In this document: positions 15,087 to 19,679 of the stretch, one piece after another
How positions within the stretch are numbered: position 1 is the stretch's first letter
How the letters are laid out: the number at the start of each line of letters is the position of its first letter
Assembly: GCA_043779185.1 (NCBI GenBank)
Contig: JAYWEQ010000058.1
Coordinates: 1-19,679, forward strand
DNA length: 19,679 bases
Source of the DNA: JAYWDA01 sp043779185
Lineage (GTDB): Bacteria; Bdellovibrionota; Bdellovibrionia; Bdellovibrionales; Bdellovibrionaceae
Direction: 5' to 3'
Program-made: the position numbers and the translations under genes
Notes under the pieces: model-generated
Database searches by the model: none
The model's input: the letters and a program-made list of their open reading frames with translations, nothing else
What the model was told of the DNA's origin: nothing

Positions 15087-15841
15087 TGTCTAATCCATTC
15101 ATGACAAACAATGGCCCCGCATTGGGCCACGTTCAAAGAGTTTTTTTGTCCCGAAAGTTCAATCTTTCGGATTTCATCGCAATTTTGTAAAGTCGTTAAT
15201 TGCAGACCGAAGCGTTCATTGCCAAAGACAAAAGCCGTCGGGACATGGAAAAAAGTTTCTGTGATCGGCTGCGCTTGATGACTGGTCTCAAGACCAATCA
15301 CTCGAAAACCGAGGCCTTTTAGTTCGCGCAGGGCTTGTTCCGTGCTTTCCACAGTTTGCCAAGGAATCCATGCTTCAGTCCCCATGGTCGTCTTTTTTGT
15401 CTTTTCTTGCTGGGGAGTCGGAGTGTAACCGCAAAGAATGATTTCTTGCGCGCCCAGCGCCTCGGCTGTTCTGAAAAAAGCTCCGACGTTGAAAGCAGAT
15501 CGGATGTTTTCTAAAACTAAAATCAGGGGAAAAATTTTTGGCTGAATTTTTGGTTGATCGCCTTCAGAAATCATAAACTCATCATCCCGCAAAGATTTCT
15601 GCAGCGTGCGCTCGAGCGGCACTAAAAAAGTGAACAGTTCTTTCGCCGACAGATCTTGATGAAGATGGGACGCAAGCTTTGCTAGATGTTTTATCTCGGT
15701 CTTTGAGGAGCCCGAGAGCTGTGATAATTTTATTTTAAACTGTTCAAGTTCATGGAGGTCAGGTTTTTTAGGAAAAGCACTTTCCCACTGACGCAGAAAG
15801 CGATAAATTTCTTCGACGCGTTTTAATTCGTCGGCAGCCAT
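15068..15841 (-). CDS. TrmH/SpoU-family (SPOUT) RNA 2'-O-methyltransferase
   Basis: This 257-residue protein has a helical N-terminal part (1-100) and a C-terminal SPOUT knot domain. All three SpoU motifs are seen: motif 1 'NIRSAFNVGAFFRTAEALG' at 112-130 with catalytic-type Asn112 and Arg124, motif 2 'FVFGNERFGL' at 204-213, and motif 3 'IELSGQKNSLNVAQCGAI' at 227-244. Such enzymes 2'-O-methylate tRNA or rRNA with S-adenosylmethionine. Which RNA this one uses cannot be told; the helical N-terminal segment is not a recognisable L30e-like substrate domain. The ATG at 15841 shares one base with the metG stop (TAATG), so translation is coupled to metG, and trmO overlaps its 3' end. The context favours a tRNA substrate (inference). 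Confidence 0.9.
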   Translation of the reverse strand: MAADELKRVEEIYRFLRQWESAFPKKPDLHELEQFKIKLSQLSGSSKTEIKHLAKLASHLHQDLSAKELFTFLVPLERTLQKSLRDDEFMISEGDQPKIQPKIFPLILVLENIRSAFNVGAFFRTAEALGAQEIILCGYTPTPQQEKTKKTTMGTEAWIPWQTVESTEQALRELKGLGFRVIGLETSHQAQPITETFFHVPTAFVFGNERFGLQLTTLQNCDEIRKIELSGQKNSLNVAQCGAIVCHEWIRQWTNIS

Positions 15842-17916
15842 TATTTAATTCTTTGACCTGGTTGCGCGCCTGAGTCCGGAGAAAGAATAAAAAGATCCGA
15901 TCCGCCTTGGCCTGCCGCTAAAACCATGCCTTGGCTTTCACCAAATTTCATTTTGCGCGGTTTTAAATTCGCGACCACAACGGTCATTCGGCCAATCAAA
16001 TCGGCAGGTTTATAAGCTGATTTGATGCCGGCAATAATTTGCCTTGTTTCGCCGCCGCCCAAATCAACTTTTAAGCGCAGAAGTTTATCGGCTGCTTTAA
16101 TTTCTTCGGCTTCAATAATCTTTGCCACTCGCAAATCAACTTTCATAAAGTCATCGATTTCAATCATCTCTGAACCCATGGCATTTCGTTCAGCAGGCGC
16201 AGTTGGTGCGACAACCGTCGAAGCACTTTGACGTTCTTTTGAAAGGGCGTCGCTGATTTTCTTACTTTCATCCATCATATTATTCACCTGTTCTGGAAGA
16301 ATTCGTGTGGCCAGATGTTCATAATCGTTTAAGCGATGATTTATTAAAGTTTTTGATAAATCATTCCATTGATAGGGACCTTCGCCAAAAAGTTTTTCGA
16401 CCTTTAAGGCGTAAGAAGGAATGAATGGCTTTAGATAAATCGCCAGCAATCTAAAAATATTTAAAGTCGAAGTTAAAACTTTTTTTGTTGAAGCGGGATC
16501 AACGGCTAAAGTTTTCCAGGGCGCTTTTTCATCAAAATACCTGTTGGCTTCATCCGCCCATTCGCGAATCCGTGTTGTGGCCTTGGCAAATTCACGGTCT
16601 TCAAAAAGCTGCGCCATCTCAGCTTCCGCCGCTTGCATAGAGACAATGATTTTAAGGCCTGCAGCGTCTGGCTCTGACATTTGCGAATCCATTTTTTTAG
16701 TCAGCATCTGGGCGCCCCTAGAGGCTAAATTGGTGATTTTACCAATCAGATCAGAATTCACCTTCTGAGTAAAATCATCCATGTTGAAGTCAAAATCATC
16801 CGACGACGGGTTTAATTTTGTTGCATAATAATAACGCAAATAATTTTGGTCTAAATGGGTTAAGTAAGCCCTGGCAGGAATCATTGTGCCAGTGGATTTA
16901 CTCATTTTTTCACCATTCACCATCAGGCGACCATGAACAAAAATGGCATTCGGAGATCTGTAGCCTGCGGTTTTTAATAGGGCCGGCCAAAATAAAGCGT
17001 GAAAATAAACAATGTCTTTGCCGATAAAATGATAAACTTCAGATTTTGTTTCGTCTTTCCAGTAATCAGAAAAATTTTTTCCGGCTTTTTTGCACCATTG
17101 TAAAGTCGACGAGACATAACCCATCGGGGCATCGACCCAAACATAAAAATATTTTCCAACTTCGCCAGGAATCTTAAAGCCAAAATAAGGTTCATCCCGC
17201 GAAATATCCCAGTCGCGCAAATCTTCGTTAAACCATTCCATCATTTTTTTGGTAAATTCCGGGCTTAAATGTTTGGGCAGCCATTCGCGAAGATAATCTT
17301 TAAAATCATTCACTTTAAATAAAAGATGATCCGACGATTTTTTCACCGGCGTCTTTCGACAGATTGAACAATAACGATCTTTCATTTCATTGGGTGAATA
17401 GGTGGCGTTGCACACGACACAGCCATCACCGTATTGATCCTTTGACTGACAACTTGGACAAGTGCCTTTGACAAAGCGGTCTGCTAAAAACATTTTATCG
17501 TTTTCGCAGAAAAGCTGCTCGACGGGCATTTTAGTAATATGACCTTTGGCTTTCATATGCCCATAAAACTCTTCGCAAAGTTCGCGATTCTCTTCGCTAT
17601 CGGTCGATGAAAAATGGGAAAACTCGACGCCAAAATCTTTAAAATCCTGATTGTGTTCTTGCCAGACTTTCGCGATCACCTCTTTAGGACTGATGCCCAT
17701 CTCGCGCCCGCGAATCATAATCGCCGTTCCGTGCGTATCATCGGCACAGATATAAGCGACATCATGACCCCGCATCTTTTGAAATCGGGACCAAAAATCA
17801 GCCTGTAGATATTCCACCATATGGCCAATATGAACATAACCATTGGCATAAGGAAGAGCCGCTGTGATTAATATTTTACGAGGCGGTATTTTAGGCAGTA
17901 TGTTAGGCGGTGTCAT
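15841..17916 (-). CDS. metG: Methionine--tRNA ligase with C-terminal tRNA-binding domain
   Basis: This enzyme charges tRNA-Met with methionine, including the initiator. From ATG 17916 it has 691 residues, the length of the E. coli-type dimeric enzyme (677). Numbering from TTG 17922, 'HIGH' is at 31-34 and 'KMSKS' at 339-343. Between them the zinc knuckle has Cys-x2-Cys-x9-Cys-x2-Cys ('CPSC' to 'CVVC'), followed 13 residues later by a further 'CSIC' pair. The anticodon-binding helical domain follows, and from about 590 the EMAPII/Trbp111-like OB fold ('MKVDLRVAKIIEAEEI', 'QIIAGIK', 'LKPRKMKFGESQGMVLAA'). The N-terminus is about 12 residues longer than usual and is encoded by a 12-bp repeat. 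The ATG at 17916 is preferred to the TTG; neither has a Shine-Dalgarno. The carbonic anhydrase stop is 18 bp upstream, and the last base of the stop codon is the first base of the next gene. Confidence 0.96.
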   Translation of the reverse strand: MTPPNILPKIPPRKILITAALPYANGYVHIGHMVEYLQADFWSRFQKMRGHDVAYICADDTHGTAIMIRGREMGISPKEVIAKVWQEHNQDFKDFGVEFSHFSSTDSEENRELCEEFYGHMKAKGHITKMPVEQLFCENDKMFLADRFVKGTCPSCQSKDQYGDGCVVCNATYSPNEMKDRYCSICRKTPVKKSSDHLLFKVNDFKDYLREWLPKHLSPEFTKKMMEWFNEDLRDWDISRDEPYFGFKIPGEVGKYFYVWVDAPMGYVSSTLQWCKKAGKNFSDYWKDETKSEVYHFIGKDIVYFHALFWPALLKTAGYRSPNAIFVHGRLMVNGEKMSKSTGTMIPARAYLTHLDQNYLRYYYATKLNPSSDDFDFNMDDFTQKVNSDLIGKITNLASRGAQMLTKKMDSQMSEPDAAGLKIIVSMQAAEAEMAQLFEDREFAKATTRIREWADEANRYFDEKAPWKTLAVDPASTKKVLTSTLNIFRLLAIYLKPFIPSYALKVEKLFGEGPYQWNDLSKTLINHRLNDYEHLATRILPEQVNNMMDESKKISDALSKERQSASTVVAPTAPAERNAMGSEMIEIDDFMKVDLRVAKIIEAEEIKAADKLLRLKVDLGGGETRQIIAGIKSAYKPADLIGRMTVVVANLKPRKMKFGESQGMVLAAGQGGSDLFILSPDSGAQPGQRIK

Positions 17917-17919
17917 AGG
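17872..17919 (-). repeat. Degenerate 12-bp tandem repeat at the metG N-terminus
   Basis: Read on the minus strand, four 12-bp units each begin with CCT: CCTATGACACCG, CCTAACATACTG, CCTAAAATACCG and CCTCGTAAAATA. They encode the four-residue blocks PMTP, PNIL, PKIP and PRKI just before the first conserved strand of MetRS. The units match at roughly half to two thirds of positions, which suggests an old slippage expansion. Confidence 0.55.
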
Positions 17920-17934
17920 CAATTTATATCTTGA

Positions 17935-18876
17935 TTACCAGAACGTGACAACTCCTGAGGCCGTGTCATACATCGCTTCAGCAATTTTTAAATCGCCACT
18001 TTTTACTGCCGACGCTAAAATCGGCGACCGATCGATCAGGTCTTTCGCCACGCCTTTAACATTGGCCCAAGATTCCTTGATATACCCAGTGGTCGGAGTT
18101 TTCCCAGCATAAGCTTTAATTCGCGGCTGAATATCAGCCACTAGTTTATCCATATCTGGGCTGCCAGCGCTGCCGCCGCCCAAAGTGGCATGAGCTGATT
18201 TGATGGTACCACAAGATGTATGCCCCAGGACTAAAACTAAATTTGTTCCAAAGTGTTCAACTGCATATTCAATGCTCCCAACAGAGCCCGCATCCAACAT
18301 TTCTCCGGCCACACGAATGACAAAGATCTCTCCTAATTTTTGATCAAAAACCAGTTCTGGGGGAACCCTAGAATCCGAACAAGATAAAATAATCGTGTGA
18401 GGTTTTTGGCCAGCGGCAAGGCGTTTTATATCTGCTAAAGATTGTCCATCTTTACGAAGGCGCCCAGAGGTAAAGCGGGTGTTGCCGTGTTTAAGCCACT
18501 CAACAGCTTGCGACCAGGCAACGGGCCCCGGTTTTCGAGAATGAGTTTCTGTGGTGGCTTGGCTAGCAGAAGCAGTTTCAGTTGGAATTGGTTTTTCCAA
18601 GGCCGTCGGCTTTTCAACCACGTGCGCAGGGACTTCTATCGCCGGCGGCGGAACCACCGCCTTGGCTTCAACTTGCGTCTTACCATTGGGCTTAACTGTG
18701 ATCAGCGTATTTTCTTCGGTTTGCTCAGCGTAGGATTTTAAAGATTCGTCCTTCGTAGGGCCCGTCGGTTCCGCAATTTCAGAAAGCGCTTTGTTATGTT
18801 CTCTTTTTGCAGCGCTAGTGCATGAAAAAACTGTTAAAGCTGACAAGAAAAGAACCGTATATCTAAACGATAACAT
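17935..18876 (-). CDS. Beta-class carbonic anhydrase, predicted lipoprotein
   Basis: This zinc enzyme interconverts CO2 and bicarbonate. It has 313 residues from ATG 18876, set by AGGAGGT 6 bp upstream; the frame also opens at TTG 18900, which would add 8 residues. Residues 1-19 form a lipoprotein signal ('LFLSALTVFSC') with the lipidated Cys19 followed by Thr, so not an inner-membrane retention Asp. Residues 20-125 are a low-complexity Pro/Glu/Thr/Ala-rich linker. The catalytic domain has 'LSCSDSRVPPELVFDQKLGE' with zinc ligand Cys166 and the Asp168-Arg170 dyad, 'VIRVAGE', and 'LGHTSCG' with His219 and Cys222. All beta-CA zinc ligands are present. Most beta-CAs are cytoplasmic; this one is predicted to be tethered in the periplasm or at the outer membrane. 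The lipobox -2 residue Phe is not the commonest. It precedes metG by 18 bp, probably in one operon. Confidence 0.9.
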   Translation of the reverse strand: MLSFRYTVLFLSALTVFSCTSAAKREHNKALSEIAEPTGPTKDESLKSYAEQTEENTLITVKPNGKTQVEAKAVVPPPAIEVPAHVVEKPTALEKPIPTETASASQATTETHSRKPGPVAWSQAVEWLKHGNTRFTSGRLRKDGQSLADIKRLAAGQKPHTIILSCSDSRVPPELVFDQKLGEIFVIRVAGEMLDAGSVGSIEYAVEHFGTNLVLVLGHTSCGTIKSAHATLGGGSAGSPDMDKLVADIQPRIKAYAGKTPTTGYIKESWANVKGVAKDLIDRSPILASAVKSGDLKIAEAMYDTASGVVTFW

Positions 18877-18882
18877 GCAGGG

Positions 18883-18889
18883 ACCTCCT
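18883..18889 (-). promoter_or_regulatory. Consensus ribosome binding site of the carbonic anhydrase gene
   Basis: On the minus strand, AGGAGGT lies 6 bp before the ATG at 18876. It is the strongest Shine-Dalgarno in the window and decides ATG 18876 over the in-frame TTG 18900. Confidence 0.85.
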
Positions 18890-18907
18890 AAAAAGTTCAA
18901 CCCTCTT

Positions 18908-18945
18908 AGTTCATCTTTGTCATTGATTCCCTGTCAACCTGTAGT
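18908..18945. promoter_or_regulatory. Possible divergent promoters, carbonic anhydrase and aminotransferase
   Basis: On the minus strand a perfect TTGACA (18937-18932) could be a -35 box, but the best -10 at 18-bp spacing, TGAACT (18913-18908), is weak. On the plus strand TTGTCA (18917-18922) and TGTAGT (18940-18945) are 17 bp apart. TTGTCA and TGTCAA (18932-18937) also form an imperfect inverted repeat, so the two -35 regions overlap. Either promoter is tentative. Confidence 0.35.
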
Positions 18946-18959
18946 TCACAATAAATCCT

Positions 18960-19679
18960 ATGATTCCAATTCTTAGTTCCGATCAGTGCCGTCAAGCCTG
19001 GGACAAGTTCCAGCATCCCGCCCAAAATTCTTATCTAGCATTTTATAGCTCAGTCTTAGGCGGCATCACCAAAGATCCTACTTTTATGTCGTTGCCCGTT
19101 GACGATCATATGGTCCATCGGGGAGACGGCGTCTTTGAAGCCTTGAAATGCAAAGAAGGTCGGATCTATCTTTGGCAAGCCCATAGCGACCGATTGCGGA
19201 ACTCTTGTCAGGGTTTGGGGCTCATCTATCCGGAAAATCTTTTTGAAGTTGTCATGGCCACAGTTAAAGCCAGTCAGGAAAAAAATTGTATCATAAGAAT
19301 TTTTGTCAGCCGGGGACCCGGCCAATTTTCAACGAATCCGTATGACTCCGTGGGCGCTCAGCTGTATATCGTCGTCACCAAACTAAGCCATCCTTCGGCT
19401 GAAAAATACGCGCAAGGGGTTTCTTTAGGTCGCAGTCAAATTCCTTCCAAAGAGGCCTGGCTGGCGCAACTGAAAACTTGTAATTACCTGCCCAATGTTA
19501 TGATGAAAAAGGAAGCGATCGATCGTAAAATTGATTTTACGATTGGCATCGATCCCCAAGGCTTTATCACCGAAGGCAGCACTGAAAATATTATTGTCTT
19601 AACCCAGAATAATTTATTGGTCCGCCCGCATTTTGATTTTATTTTAAAAGGCACAACCATGGGAAAAGTTTTAAGCCTG
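18960..19679 (+). CDS. Class IV (fold type IV) PLP-dependent aminotransferase, 3' end cut off by the window
   Basis: The frame starts at ATG 18960 and is open to the last base (240 codons visible; the family is usually ~280-300). It has the branched-chain aminotransferase / D-amino-acid aminotransferase / aminodeoxychorismate lyase pattern: 'HRGDGVFEALK' with phosphate-region Arg54, 'HSDRL', 'IRIFVSRGPGQF', then 'LKTCNYLPNVM' with the PLP Lys172, 'GFITEGSTENIIV' (the conserved Glu and g-s-x-N segment) and 'LKGTTMGKVL'. It cannot be assigned to one of the three substrate classes from what is visible. There is no Shine-Dalgarno before the ATG. It is divergent from carbonic anhydrase, with 83 bp between the two start codons. 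Confidence 0.88.
   Translation, partial: MIPILSSDQCRQAWDKFQHPAQNSYLAFYSSVLGGITKDPTFMSLPVDDHMVHRGDGVFEALKCKEGRIYLWQAHSDRLRNSCQGLGLIYPENLFEVVMATVKASQEKNCIIRIFVSRGPGQFSTNPYDSVGAQLYIVVTKLSHPSAEKYAQGVSLGRSQIPSKEAWLAQLKTCNYLPNVMMKKEAIDRKIDFTIGIDPQGFITEGSTENIIVLTQNNLLVRPHFDFILKGTTMGKVLSL

Noticed and set aside
17864..18112. Plus-strand frame opposite the metG/carbonic anhydrase junction
   Set aside because: It is antisense to both conserved proteins and has no ribosome binding site; the two minus-strand genes explain the region.
1..19679. CRISPR array, tRNA or rRNA genes, insertion sequences, phage or toxin-antitoxin genes
   Set aside because: No regularly spaced repeats, cloverleaf or rRNA motifs, transposase or integrase signatures, or small paired toxin genes were seen on either strand.

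Overview
The window is an ordinary-looking stretch of bacterial chromosome with tightly packed genes. It has no rRNA, tRNA, CRISPR array or insertion sequence, and no gene-free stretch longer than about 100 bp. Moderate GC, frequent GTG/TTG starts, a MetF of the 'KRPGTMGICGII' type, a pseudo-receiver protein with a long charged linker and a lipoprotein carbonic anhydrase together suggest a member of the Bdellovibrionota or a related delta-type proteobacterium. That assignment is inference from protein character, not a search result.

Left part (1-6501, plus strand): the 3' part of an aldo/keto-reductase-fold gene whose catalytic residues look lost, then metF, metH and galE. metF and metH are 7 bp apart, and metH and galE overlap as ATGA. 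MetF makes 5-methyl-tetrahydrofolate and MetH uses it to methylate homocysteine. A near-consensus promoter sits immediately before the metF ATG and implies a leaderless or almost leaderless message. galE runs tail-to-tail into a minus-strand polytopic membrane protein (GT-C-like), and the two coding regions overlap by 53 bp.

Middle part (7847-14287, plus strand): an unrecognised 588-residue protein (degenerate receiver, long disordered charged linker, C-terminal domain) sits 3 bp before an endonuclease/exonuclease/phosphatase-fold enzyme. After these come a K+-dependent-type membrane pyrophosphatase (hppA) with a strong terminator, an ExoD-family membrane protein, and a broken MFS transporter. 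The transporter is split by a -1 frameshift exactly at T TTT TTA and appears to lack transmembrane helices 7-8.

Right part (14295-18876, minus strand; read right to left): a lipoprotein beta-carbonic anhydrase, metG, a TrmH/SpoU-family RNA methyltransferase and trmO. The last three overlap, suggesting a translationally coupled tRNA-function unit. Divergent from carbonic anhydrase, a class IV aminotransferase starts at 18960 and runs open off the right edge.

Methionine and its tRNA recur (metF, metH, metG; TrmO uses S-adenosylmethionine), although the genes sit in two separate transcription units. No clearly new defence or mobile system is visible. The least explained elements are the 588-residue pseudo-receiver protein with its enzyme partner and the junction in the MFS gene.
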